This document shows, piece by piece, positions 17,130 to 25,226 of a stretch of 51,071 bases of DNA. Location: contig JACRAL010000104.1 in NCBI GenBank assembly GCA_016213435.1, positions 1 to 51,071 on the forward strand, given 5' to 3'. This DNA comes from Bacteroidota bacterium (lineage in GTDB: Bacteria; Bacteroidota; Bacteroidia; Palsa-948). The notes under the pieces were generated by a model, which was given only the letters and a program-made list of their open reading frames with translations, was not told where the DNA came from and searched no databases. Positions within the stretch are counted from its first letter, which is position 1; every line of letters starts with the position of its first letter. The translations under genes and the position numbers were made by a program.

Positions 17130-17945
17130 GTGAAAAAACTCAAGAACTCAGTTGGTTTGTTTTTGCTTTGTGCAATTATAATTCTGTCATCTTGCAGTGA
17201 TTATAACAAATTACTTAAGAGCAGCGATTACACCAAAAAATATGATGCGGCAGTTGCATATTACAACAAAGGAGAATATTCAAAGGCACTTGCTCTGTTG
17301 GAAGAACTTGTAAGTGTTTATAGAGGAACAGACAAGGCAGAAAAAATTATGTATTACTATGCTTACGCTACTTATTTGTCGGGAGATTATCTGCTTGCCG
17401 GATATCATTTCAGTAATTATGTAAAATCTTTTCCTGCCAGTGCCCGTGCGGAAGAATGTGCATTCCTGTACGCCTATTGTTTTTATGAGGAATCCCCAAG
17501 ATATAGCTTGGATCAGACCGATACAAAAAATGCAATTAAAGAATTGCAGTTGTTCATAAATAAGTATCCGGGCAGTCAAAAAGTAAGTGAATCCAATGAT
17601 TTGATTGCAAAACTCAGATCAAAACTTGAGATGAAGTATTATGAAATTTCCAAGCAGTATTATTTTCTTTTGGATTACAAGGCAGCCATTGTTTCATTCG
17701 AAAACGTGTTGAAAGAATTTCCGGACTCCAAATACAGGGAAGATGCCATGTTCATGATTGTGAAATCGCATTATAGCTATGCGGAAAAAAGCGTTGAGAA
17801 GAAAAAAACAGAAAGATACAAGTCAACGATTGATTCGTATAATAAGTTTATCAGCTACTATCCTGATAACAGCCGATTTAATAAAGAAGCAGAGGGATAT
17901 TTTTCCAGTGCAAAAAAACAACTTGAAATTTTAAACAAACAATAA
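17130..17945 (+). CDS. bamD: BamD, outer-membrane protein assembly lipoprotein
   Basis: BamD is the essential lipoprotein partner of BamA. I start it at GTG 17130 (271 aa), because the lipoprotein signal follows directly: a hydrophobic core GLFLLCAIIILSSC with the lipobox Cys near residue 22. The earlier TTG at 17109 overlaps a promoter box. The mature protein consists of TPR-like helix pairs, for example YNKGEYSKALALLEELVSVY, KNAIKELQLFINKYPGSQ and YKAAIVSFENVLKEFPDSKY. It is first in the series bamD-rpoZ-coaBC-DUF4835, a common arrangement in this phylum. It is only 12 bp from rpoZ. Confidence 0.92.
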   Translation: MKKLKNSVGLFLLCAIIILSSCSDYNKLLKSSDYTKKYDAAVAYYNKGEYSKALALLEELVSVYRGTDKAEKIMYYYAYATYLSGDYLLAGYHFSNYVKSFPASARAEECAFLYAYCFYEESPRYSLDQTDTKNAIKELQLFINKYPGSQKVSESNDLIAKLRSKLEMKYYEISKQYYFLLDYKAAIVSFENVLKEFPDSKYREDAMFMIVKSHYSYAEKSVEKKKTERYKSTIDSYNKFISYYPDNSRFNKEAEGYFSSAKKQLEILNKQ

Positions 17946-17957
17946 ATAAACAATACC

Positions 17958-18290
17958 ATGGATTACAAAAAGTCAACTGCAGAGACAAACACGGTTACAC
18001 GCGACCTCAGAGAATTTGAAGCAAAAACAGGAAATTTGTATGAATCTGCTGTAGTGGTGGCAAAACGCGCCAACCAGATCAATCAGGAAGTGAAAGAAGA
18101 ACTCACAAACAAACTGGCCGAGTTTGCTTCACACACCGATAACCTCGAAGAGATATTTGAGAACCGCGAGCAGATCGAAGTGTCAAAATACTACGAGCGT
18201 CAGCCTAAACCGCACGCAATTGCTATTCAGGAATTCATGGAGGATAAAATTTACTTCAGAAATCCAGCGAAAGGTTCGAAGAGCTTCTAA
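17958..18290 (+). CDS. rpoZ: RNA polymerase omega subunit, Bacteroidota type
   Basis: This 110-residue protein (MDYKKSTAETNTVTRDLREF) matches the form of RpoZ annotated in Bacteroidota, which is diverged from the proteobacterial one. The segment NLYESAVVVAKRANQIN corresponds to the conserved omega core that contacts the beta-prime subunit. Omega helps polymerase assembly and stability. It sits directly after bamD and before coaBC, the place expected for this phylum. An inverted heptad-repeat hairpin follows its stop codon. Confidence 0.87.
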   Translation: MDYKKSTAETNTVTRDLREFEAKTGNLYESAVVVAKRANQINQEVKEELTNKLAEFASHTDNLEEIFENREQIEVSKYYERQPKPHAIAIQEFMEDKIYFRNPAKGSKSF

Positions 18291-18298
18291 AAAGGTTT

Positions 18299-18362
18299 CT
18301 GTTTACGGTTTACAGTTTCCGGTTGTATTAACTGTAAACTGTAAACTATAAACTGTAAACAG
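18299..18362. repeat. Inverted heptanucleotide-repeat hairpin between rpoZ and coaBC
   Basis: The left arm has four 7-bp units (TGTTTAC, GGTTTAC, AGTTTCC, GGTTGTA; 18300-18327). The right arm has four units (CTGTAAA, CTGTAAA, CTATAAA, CTGTAAA; 18332-18359) that are largely complementary to the left. The result is a stem of close to 30 bp with a few mismatches. No T-run follows, so it is not a classic terminator. It may affect mRNA processing between the two genes. Confidence 0.8.
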
Positions 18363-18365
18363 ACC

Positions 18366-19559
18366 ATGCTTTCAGGAAAAAATATTCTACTTGGAATCAC
18401 CGGCAGCATCGCTGCATACAAAAGTGCTTTTCTTACCCGATTACTTGTAAAGGCAGGAGCAAACGTTAAAGTAGTGATGACTTCTGCGGCAAAAGAGTTT
18501 ATTACACCGCTTACGCTTTCTACGCTTTCAAGAAATCCTGTTTACTCCCAATTTACATCCGGAGATCAAGGAGAGTGGAACAATCATGTTGAACTTGCTC
18601 TCTGGGCAGATTACATGCTGATTGCTCCTGCTACCGCAGATGTTATTGCTAAAATGGCAAATGGTATTTGTGATAATCTGTTGCTGGCGGTTTATCTTTC
18701 TGCGAAATGCGAAGTGTTAGCTGCTCCTGCAATGGATGTGGATATGTTTCAACACCCGGCTACGAAAGAAAATTTAGTAAAAATAAAATCATTTGGGGAT
18801 ATTATTATTTCTCCTGATAACGGAGAACTTGCCAGCGGATTAGTTGGAGAAGGTAGAATGGTGGAGCCGGAAGCGATTGTTCAGTTTCTTTCTGATTATA
18901 TAAAAAAAAAGTCTCCGTTAAACGGTAAGAAAGCATTGGTTACTGCGGGTCCCACTTACGAAGCAATTGACCCTGTTCGTTTTATTGGCAATTACTCATC
19001 TGGAAAAATGGGATTTTCTGTTGCGGAAGAATTAGCCAATCAAGGCGCGGAGGTCGCGCTCATCTGCGGACCGAATACACTATCTGTAAAAAATAATTCC
19101 ATAAAACGAATTGATGTTATCTCTTCCGATGAAATGTATGAGGAATGCATGAAACAGTCAAAGTATTCTGACATTATTGTAATGTCCGCTGCGGTGGCAG
19201 ATTTCAAGCCCAATAAAAATGAAAAATTAAAAATTAAAAAGGAAAAAGGGCTCGCTGAAATAAAACTTGTGCACACGAGGGATATTCTTTCCGAACTCGG
19301 AAAAAGAAAAAAAGGAAACATGCTCGTTGGTTTTGCGCTGGAAACAGAAAATGAAATTCAAAACGCAAAAAAGAAGTTGCACAATAAAAACCTCGACTTC
19401 ATCGTTCTCAACTCCCTGAAGGATTCCGGAAGTGGTTTTGGGTTTGATACAAATAAAATCACCATCGTTGATAAGAAATATGAAAAGCAGTTTAAACTGA
19501 TGAGTAAAAAAGATGCAGCAAAGAATATTGTAAATGAAATAATAAAGAAAATGAAATGA
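18366..19559 (+). CDS. coaBC: Bifunctional phosphopantothenoylcysteine decarboxylase / phosphopantothenate-cysteine ligase
   Basis: This enzyme makes 4'-phosphopantetheine for coenzyme A. The 397 residues are two domains. CoaC (about 1-180) is a flavoprotein with GITGSIAAYKSAFLTRLLVK, the active-site segment AAPAMDVDMFQHPATKENL and the substrate flap ASGLVGEGRM. CoaB (about 190-397) has ALVTAGPTYEAIDPVRFIGN, NYSSGKMGFSVAEELANQGA and MSAAVADFKP. Residues near 284-291 (EKLKIKKE), just before the conserved lysine region, are encoded by two and a half units of a 7-bp AAAAATT repeat. The stop codon overlaps the next gene's ATG (ATGA), indicating translational coupling. Confidence 0.95.
   Translation: MLSGKNILLGITGSIAAYKSAFLTRLLVKAGANVKVVMTSAAKEFITPLTLSTLSRNPVYSQFTSGDQGEWNNHVELALWADYMLIAPATADVIAKMANGICDNLLLAVYLSAKCEVLAAPAMDVDMFQHPATKENLVKIKSFGDIIISPDNGELASGLVGEGRMVEPEAIVQFLSDYIKKKSPLNGKKALVTAGPTYEAIDPVRFIGNYSSGKMGFSVAEELANQGAEVALICGPNTLSVKNNSIKRIDVISSDEMYEECMKQSKYSDIIVMSAAVADFKPNKNEKLKIKKEKGLAEIKLVHTRDILSELGKRKKGNMLVGFALETENEIQNAKKKLHNKNLDFIVLNSLKDSGSGFGFDTNKITIVDKKYEKQFKLMSKKDAAKNIVNEIIKKMK
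19222..19240. repeat. Heptanucleotide repeat, AAAAATT units (within coaBC)
   Basis: AAAAATT at 19222-19228 and 19229-19235, followed by AAAAAGG. It encodes the lysine-rich loop KLKIKKEK of CoaB. Low complexity makes this the weakest member of the family. Confidence 0.45.
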
Positions 19560-20479
19560 TCAGAAGAATAATTTTTGTATTTGTTTTTACATCAGCTCTC
19601 TATCCTCTTGCGTCTTCCATTTCCGCTCAGGAACTCAATTGTACCGTTCAGGTGGTGGCTCCTGCTCTTCAGGCATCTGCGGATAAGCAAATTCTTCAGA
19701 CTCTCCAGCAGACGATATATGAATTTATGAATCAAAAAAAGTGGACGAATGATGTATTTGCGCAGGACGAAAGGATCGAATGCAGTATAGTAATAACTGT
19801 AACGAGCAGACCTTCCTCTGAACAATTTGTAGCATCACTGCAGGTTCAATCGCGCAGACCCATTTTTAAAACTTCGTATAACTCTCTTTTATTTAATTAC
19901 ATCGATCAGAATTGCTTCTTTAATTATACACCATCACAGCCGTTTGAGTATAACGATAATACATACACATCTAATCTTACTTCTATTCTTTCGTTTTATG
20001 CATACTATATTATTGGATTGGATTACGACAGTTATTCTCTGGAAGGCGGGACTTTTTATTTCCAAAAGGCACAGCAAGTGGTTACGAACGCACAAGTTTC
20101 TCCTGAAAAAGGATGGCAATCATCTCAGGATACCCGTAACCGTTACTGGCTTTCAGAAAATATTCTGAATAATACGTTCAAGCCCTTGCGGGAGTGTATT
20201 TATAAATACCATCGGCTTGGATTTGATGTGATGGCGGAAGATCTGAATAGCGGAAGAACGGCAGTAATGCAATCAATGGATTTGGCGAAACAAGTTTTTG
20301 ATAACAAACCAAATGCGTTCAATCTGCAAATGTTTTTTTTGGCGAAAGCAGATGAACTAGTGAATCTTTTTTCACAGTTAGAGCCGACAGATAAGCAAAA
20401 GATGGTTGACCTTCTGAACCAAATAGATCCTGGCAATACCACCAAGTACAATAAAACCTCTCAGAGCAGTCCTCAATAA
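19556..20479 (+). CDS. DUF4835 family exported protein
   Basis: This 307-residue protein has a signal peptide (about 1-24, ending SISAQELNC). It matches DUF4835, a Bacteroidota family of unknown function usually found directly after coaBC. Family-like features are the start ELNCTVQVVAP, the segment KWTNDVFAQDERIECSIVIT, and the tyrosine-rich stretch ILSFYAYYIIGLDYDSYSLE. It is expected in the periplasm. In many relatives recN follows; here a bidirectional terminator and the opposite-strand POT transporter follow instead. Confidence 0.87.
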   Translation: MIRRIIFVFVFTSALYPLASSISAQELNCTVQVVAPALQASADKQILQTLQQTIYEFMNQKKWTNDVFAQDERIECSIVITVTSRPSSEQFVASLQVQSRRPIFKTSYNSLLFNYIDQNCFFNYTPSQPFEYNDNTYTSNLTSILSFYAYYIIGLDYDSYSLEGGTFYFQKAQQVVTNAQVSPEKGWQSSQDTRNRYWLSENILNNTFKPLRECIYKYHRLGFDVMAEDLNSGRTAVMQSMDLAKQVFDNKPNAFNLQMFFLAKADELVNLFSQLEPTDKQKMVDLLNQIDPGNTTKYNKTSQSSPQ

Positions 20480-20508
20480 AAAAGTCAAAAAGGAATCAAT
20501 ACCATTGC

Positions 20509-20548
20509 AAAAAAATACGAAAATGAATTTACTTTCGTATTTTTTTTA
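20509..20548. terminator. Bidirectional rho-independent terminator
   Basis: The stem AATACGAAA (20514-20522) pairs with TTTCGTATT (20533-20541), flanked by an A-run on the left and a T-run on the right. It can stop both the DUF4835 operon and the convergent transporter gene. Confidence 0.8.
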
Positions 20549-20567
20549 TCGCTTCGCTTTTCGAAGG

Positions 20568-22331
20568 TTAGTGTACTCCATGCATCCTTTTCTCCAGCCA
20601 TCGGTACATACCAAATAGGACAACTGCTGCCCCACTACTCAGCGCGATAAACACGCAGAAGAAAACAAATAAATTGCTGATCTCAATTCCCATAAACGAT
20701 GGGATAGGCGCACCCGCAACGGCTGGCGTTTCACCTGCACCCGGTGGAATTAAGGCAGAAAGTATTCCGGCCAGTTTATTAGCAATAGCATTTGCTATAA
20801 ACCATGTTCCCATAAGCAAGGAAGAGAACTTTAATGGAGAAAGTTTTGCAACCATGCTTAATCCGATAGGAGATAAACACAATTCACCCAGCGTATGTAT
20901 TACATATAAAGCCCATAACCACCACATGGTTATTTTGGTTTGAGAATCCACTCCGTGTACCGCAAAAGCGATAACTACATATCCAAGCGCTACTAATAAT
21001 AATCCGAAAGCCATTTTCAGGGGCGAAGAAGGTTCAATATTTCTTTTACTTAATGCATTCCAGAACATGGTAAAGAAAGGTGCAAGAATAATTATTCCCA
21101 GCGGATTTATGGATTGAAACCAGGAAGCTGGAAATTCATTTATGGAGTAGTCTTTTATGTATCCCAATACTAATAAAGATATTAAAGCTACGCCCGTAAT
21201 TACCTGAATAATGATTTGCAATTTATTTTTCCAGTCAAAGAACCATCCAAGAGCTTTAACAAGAAAGTACTCCAAAGCCAACCCTGCAGCAAGGATAATA
21301 TACCCGGGAATGAAAATTGCGATATCTCTTTTCACCTGTGTATCGGCAAACAACGTGAGGGAAGCGCCTGCCTGCTCAAAACATGCCCAGAAGAATATTA
21401 CAAATAAAATAAGTATAAAGATTACTGAAACCCGTTGTTTCTCTTCTCTATTGAGTGCTTTATCCGTAAAAATAATAATAGCCATAACGAGCAAAGCGGC
21501 AAGGAATAAATAGAAAATAATATCAAATGAAGCCAGCTTACTTGCAAAACTGTTTACGTCCGACAAAGCCTCTGAACCTGCAAACATCCCAATGATTTTT
21601 TGGTAATTAAGAAGACCAAATATTAAAGCGATAGAACCTAAAATAACTCCGTAGGTCTTTAAATCCATCTTCATTTTTGGCATGCCGACAGGCTCGCCCT
21701 CAGGAGAACGCAGATGTTTGTTCTTCAGCAGTTCAAAGGAAATCGTACTTATTACCATTCCTATAGCAGCAGCTAAAAATCCCCAGCGGAAATCGTGAAT
21801 ATTACCTGTGTCGCCTAAACCACCGCAAATAAGAGGGGAAAAAAATGCCCCGAGATTGATTCCCATGTAGAAGATGGTAAATGCTCCATCAATGCGATGG
21901 TCGCCTTTCGGATAAAGTTGTCCTACCATCGTTGAAATATTTGGTTTGAAAAATCCGTTGCCGATGATAAGGAAGGTCAAACCAATCCACATCATGGAAA
22001 CAGCCGATGCGCTCTGAACGCCATCCGTAACAATGTTTCCGCTGAAAAACATCAGAAACTGTCCAAGCGCCATTAACAAACCTCCAACAAGAATGCTTCT
22101 GCGATTTCCCCAATAACGATCGCTGATATAACCGCCAAGTAAGGGCGTGAGATACACAAGCCCTGTATAGCTGCCATACACATTAGATGCATCCGCAGCG
22201 CTCATGTACAAAGCTTTTGTCATGAACAATATAAAGATGGCTCTCATACCGTAGTAGGAGAATCGTTCCCACATTTCTGTGGCGAAGAGCAGGTAAAGTC
22301 CTTTTGGATGTCCTTGTTTAATCTCAGTCAT
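20568..22331 (-). CDS. POT-family proton-coupled peptide transporter
   Basis: This 587-residue inner-membrane protein of the proton-dependent oligopeptide transporter family has about 13-14 hydrophobic segments. Near the N-terminus is the E-x-x-E-R-F-like motif in TEMWERFSYYGMRAIFILF. Further on come LGGYISDRYWGNRRS (MFS loop 2-3) and FYMGINLGAFFSPLICGGLG, the second POT signature. It imports di- and tripeptides with protons in characterised relatives. It is monocistronic. It shares a terminator with DUF4835 and is divergent from rpmB. The length is somewhat above the bacterial average because of an extended loop near residues 240-290. Confidence 0.92.
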   Translation of the reverse strand: MTEIKQGHPKGLYLLFATEMWERFSYYGMRAIFILFMTKALYMSAADASNVYGSYTGLVYLTPLLGGYISDRYWGNRRSILVGGLLMALGQFLMFFSGNIVTDGVQSASAVSMMWIGLTFLIIGNGFFKPNISTMVGQLYPKGDHRIDGAFTIFYMGINLGAFFSPLICGGLGDTGNIHDFRWGFLAAAIGMVISTISFELLKNKHLRSPEGEPVGMPKMKMDLKTYGVILGSIALIFGLLNYQKIIGMFAGSEALSDVNSFASKLASFDIIFYLFLAALLVMAIIIFTDKALNREEKQRVSVIFILILFVIFFWACFEQAGASLTLFADTQVKRDIAIFIPGYIILAAGLALEYFLVKALGWFFDWKNKLQIIIQVITGVALISLLVLGYIKDYSINEFPASWFQSINPLGIIILAPFFTMFWNALSKRNIEPSSPLKMAFGLLLVALGYVVIAFAVHGVDSQTKITMWWLWALYVIHTLGELCLSPIGLSMVAKLSPLKFSSLLMGTWFIANAIANKLAGILSALIPPGAGETPAVAGAPIPSFMGIEISNLFVFFCVFIALSSGAAVVLFGMYRWLEKRMHGVH

Positions 22332-22482
22332 GGTGATTTGGATTTATAAAAGGCGAAGATAGAAAAAATCAGTTCCGGCAATCTTTCTTAAAAACGCAAT
22401 AAGATGGTTGCTGATTTAAGTTTCAAAGTGCTGCACTTTGTATTTAATATTCTTGTATATTCGCAATCCAAAATTTAAAACT

Positions 22483-22722
22483 ATGTCACAGATTTGCCAA
22501 ATAACAGGAAAAAGAGTAATGGTTGGAAATAACGTATCGCATGCTAATAACAAGCGCAAGCGCGTTTTCCTTCCTAACCTCAAGGTTAAACGTTTCTTTC
22601 TTCCTGAAGAAAACAAGTGGATTACTTTAAAAGTTTCTGCGCATGGAATGAAGGTGATCAACAAAAAAGGGTTGAATGCATGCTTAAAAGTTTCGAGAGA
22701 AAAAGGACTAGTAAAAAGATAA
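22483..22722 (+). CDS. rpmB: 50S ribosomal protein L28
   Basis: The 79-residue product [20 protein letters not shown] is a typical L28, with [17 protein letters not shown] and the C-terminal [13 protein letters not shown] start at ATG 22483, since the 15 residues upstream are promoter sequence and do not belong to the family. Ribosomal L28 and L33 genes are normally adjacent in this phylum. Here rpmG lies 3.5 kb away, separated by an M24 peptidase gene and an insertion sequence. A strong terminator follows rpmB and lies inside the start of the next gene. Confidence 0.95.
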   Translation: MSQICQITGKRVMVGNNVSHANNKRKRVFLPNLKVKRFFLPEENKWITLKVSAHGMKVINKKGLNACLKVSREKGLVKR

Positions 22723-22730
22723 TTATAGAA

Positions 22731-24179
22731 ATGTTTTTTATTCTAAATAAGACCCCGAAATTTTTCGGGGTTTTTTTATTTCTGACTTTCTTTCCTCATT
22801 TTGGGAGATTACTCCCCTCTCCTTTGGGAGAAGGGCTGGGGGGTAGGTCGGGTGAGGCAAAAGCACAATCTCTTTACGATAATGACCTGCTCAGCAAAGA
22901 TTTTCATGCCGGCAGAAGAGATGCTTTGCGCAAGCTGATGGCGGATAGTTCGGTGGCTGTTCTCTTTTCTTCTTCTGAAATAACCCGTTCCAATGATATA
23001 GAATATGAGTTTCATCAGAACCCCAATTTTTATTACCTCACCGGATTGAATGAGCCGGAAGCGGTGCTTCTTGTTTTTAAGAATGATATTCAGGTGGATA
23101 ATGTGAGCGGAAACGAAATTGTTTTTTTGCAAGACAAAGACAATAAATCGGAGCGATGGACAGGAAAACTGCTCGGCACGGAAGGCGCGAAAAGTATATT
23201 AGGAATTCAGACTATTTTTTCGGCAGCCTCTTTTTCTGATTATAAAATTAATTTTTCTTCCTTCAAGAAAGTGTATTTGATTGAGCAGAAAAATGAAAAT
23301 GCAAGCGCTTTGTCAAAACAATTCTTGTTAAAGCTTTCTATATCTAAAGCTGAAACAGATATCTATGAACTGAAAGAAATGATGGAAAAGCTCCGCGAGG
23401 TAAAATTAAAAGAAGAGTTGGATTTGATGCGTAAGGCAATTAATATTACCTGCGATGGAATCAAAGAAGCAATGAAAGCTCTTGAGCCTGGAATGTATGA
23501 ATATGATGTGGAAGCAATTGTTGAATATGTTTTTAAAAGCAAAGGAGCTGAAGACGCAGGTTATCCGAGCATTGTTGGCGGAGGAGAGAATGCGTGCATT
23601 CTTCACTACGAAACGAATCGCAAAAAACTTGTCGCGAAAGATATGCTTGTCTGCGATGTGGGAGCAGAATATCACGGATACAGTGCAGACATTACGCGCA
23701 CATATCCTGTCAGCGGAAAATTTTCAGAGGAGCAAAAAGTTATTTACAGCATAGTGCTTGATGCGCAGACCGCAGGAATAGCAAAGTGTAAGCCCGGAGA
23801 AGATTTTCGGGCACCGCATAAAGCGGCTATGGAAGTGATTCAGAAAAGGTTGATGGAGCTCGGGATCATTAAAGTTCCCAATGAAGTAATGAATTATTTT
23901 TTTCACGGCACGTCACATTATCTGGGATTGGATGTACACGATGCAGGGACTCATGGCAGACTTTTGCCCAACAGTGTTATTACTGTTGAGCCCGGAATTT
24001 ACATTCCTTCCAGATCTGATTGCGATGAAAAATGGTGGGGAATAGGTATCCGCATAGAAGATGATGTGCTTATCACTGAAATGGATCCTGAAGTGCTTTC
24101 TGCCTGCGTGCCTAAAACCATGGAAGAAATAGAAGCTCTTATGAAGAAGGAAAGTTTGTTTAACCTGATGAAGAAGTAA
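22731..24179 (+). CDS. Exported M24-family metallopeptidase (Xaa-Pro aminopeptidase type)
   Basis: I start this at ATG 22731 (482 aa), the only start that provides a signal peptide (core FFGVFLFLTFF, cleavage near AKA). An N-terminal aminopeptidase-P-like domain (LYDNDLLSKDFHAGRRDALR) is followed by the pita-bread catalytic domain. Metal ligands are visible in VCDVGAEYHGYSADITRTYP (two Asp), HGTSHYLGLDVHDAG (His), TVEPGIY (Glu) and IGIRIEDD (Glu). It removes N-terminal residues before proline in relatives. Oddities: an intrinsic terminator occupies codons 8-16, and a palindromic repeat encoding LPSPLGEGLGGRSGE sits between signal core and cleavage site. The stop codon lies within the target duplication of an IS. 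Confidence 0.9.
   Translation: MFFILNKTPKFFGVFLFLTFFPHFGRLLPSPLGEGLGGRSGEAKAQSLYDNDLLSKDFHAGRRDALRKLMADSSVAVLFSSSEITRSNDIEYEFHQNPNFYYLTGLNEPEAVLLVFKNDIQVDNVSGNEIVFLQDKDNKSERWTGKLLGTEGAKSILGIQTIFSAASFSDYKINFSSFKKVYLIEQKNENASALSKQFLLKLSISKAETDIYELKEMMEKLREVKLKEELDLMRKAINITCDGIKEAMKALEPGMYEYDVEAIVEYVFKSKGAEDAGYPSIVGGGENACILHYETNRKKLVAKDMLVCDVGAEYHGYSADITRTYPVSGKFSEEQKVIYSIVLDAQTAGIAKCKPGEDFRAPHKAAMEVIQKRLMELGIIKVPNEVMNYFFHGTSHYLGLDVHDAGTHGRLLPNSVITVEPGIYIPSRSDCDEKWWGIGIRIEDDVLITEMDPEVLSACVPKTMEEIEALMKKESLFNLMKK
22753..22777 (+). terminator. Rho-independent terminator of rpmB, embedded in the M24 peptidase coding region
   Basis: The stem CCCCGAAA (22753-22760) pairs with TTTCGGGG (22763-22770), followed by seven T. 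It is 30 bp after the rpmB stop and 22 bp inside the next gene. Confidence 0.9.
22812..22857. repeat. GC-rich palindromic element, copy 5 (in frame within M24 peptidase)
   Basis: A CCCCTCTCC arm (22814-22822) faces GGGAGAAGGG (22826-22835), followed by a G-rich tail ending CGGGTGAGG (22849-22857). It is read in frame as PSPLGEGLGGRSGEA. Confidence 0.8.
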
Positions 24180-24183
24180 ATTT
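24176..24183. repeat. Target-site duplication, left copy (GTAAATTT)
   Basis: The 8 bp GTAAATTT directly before the insertion sequence is repeated exactly at 26229-26236. It contains the TAA stop codon of the M24 peptidase (24177-24179). Confidence 0.92.
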
Positions 24184-24213
24184 GGTAATGATATATTGAT
24201 TTACACCAAATAG
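24184..24213. repeat. IS terminal inverted repeat, left
   Basis: The 30-bp left end starts GGTAATGATATA. Reverse-complement comparison with 26199-26228 shows six mismatches. Confidence 0.88.
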
Positions 24214-24248
24214 TCATTTTAATAGGGGTATTTAGCCCTTATATTGTT

Positions 24249-25226
24249 TTATCTCTTTTCAGATGGTAGAGGAACACTTAGTATTCCTTTGAGGGTTTTA
24301 TCAAAGTCATTCGGCTTATCAATCTTTTTGGTTTCAACTTTATCCTCTAAATCCTGAAAGGGGATTTCTTTTTGTCCATATTTTTCTTCCATTAATTTTA
24401 AAAATTGTCTTTTTGTTTCAGCTATTGAAGCAAGTGCTTCAACGGAATAAATTACTTTCTTTAAAGTTTCTCTTCCCTTTTCAGGTGTTAAAGATTGATG
24501 TAGTCTATATTTATAATTCCCTCCAGATGTACGAGGTGTTTTTTCTTTTAGTTTATCCAAAACAAAAGTTCCTTTCGGAAGATTTTCATATACAAATTTG
24601 TTCGTTAAGTGTCCTATAAATTGAGGTTTTCTATTGATATTTTTTTGAGTGAAAGGAATATTCCATAATCTAAAAATTTCTTTATAAAAACTCAAATGAA
24701 ATGCTTCTTGCCATTTTAATATTTCATCTGAAATTAATTCTTTTAAAACTGCCTGTAATTCAAACTTTTCTCTTTCATATTGGTATCCTGTGGCTTCATC
24801 CACAAGTGCAATAATTCCAACTTTAGCAAATGAACGCATCAGTATTTCACATTCTTTCGCTATTATTTCTTGTCTCGTAGATAAATGAATATTTCTTCTT
24901 GCCTCTAAAAATCCATCGCATATATCAACAAGTATTGTGGCTTCATATCCGTGAATTTTTGTATCTCCTTTAAAGCAAATTAATGGCTTAAAGTGGTCCA
25001 GGTCTTTGTCCTTGAAAATGAATGGGTTAAGTGTCTTTTGGCTCAAATGTCGGGTCAATCTTGTCCCTGCTGTTTGTTTGCCTTCTTCCTCATCAACCAT
25101 CTTTAAAGCTGTTTGCATTGCACGACTAGACAAAACTCTTGTTCCGTCATTCAATACATAGCAAGGAATAGTATTCCCGCCTAATGGCAATTCTCCTTCG
25201 TATTTTACAATTCTATCTTTACTCAT
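24249..25226 (-). CDS. P63C domain-containing protein, IS passenger
   Basis: The 325-residue product carries a P63C-type domain (named from phage-related proteins, function unknown). Segments that led me to this call are YEGELPLGGNTIPCYVLNDG, RLTRHLSQKTLNPFIF, ILVDICDGFLEARRN and IALVDEATGYQYEREKFELQ, with RLHQSLTPEKGRETLKKVI nearer the end. The protein is cytoplasmic, with no membrane segment. It overlaps the transposase gene by 8 bp and is thus translated with it. It could help target choice or regulate transposition, but that is a guess. It is not an accidental neighbour, because it lies inside the inverted repeats. Confidence 0.8.
   Translation of the reverse strand: MSKDRIVKYEGELPLGGNTIPCYVLNDGTRVLSSRAMQTALKMVDEEEGKQTAGTRLTRHLSQKTLNPFIFKDKDLDHFKPLICFKGDTKIHGYEATILVDICDGFLEARRNIHLSTRQEIIAKECEILMRSFAKVGIIALVDEATGYQYEREKFELQAVLKELISDEILKWQEAFHLSFYKEIFRLWNIPFTQKNINRKPQFIGHLTNKFVYENLPKGTFVLDKLKEKTPRTSGGNYKYRLHQSLTPEKGRETLKKVIYSVEALASIAETKRQFLKLMEEKYGQKEIPFQDLEDKVETKKIDKPNDFDKTLKGILSVPLPSEKR

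Noticed and set aside
17008-17143. N-terminal extension of the serine palmitoyltransferase-like enzyme
   Set aside because: It starts at TTG, covers the bamD promoter and start, and reads as hydrophobic sequence unlike the family.
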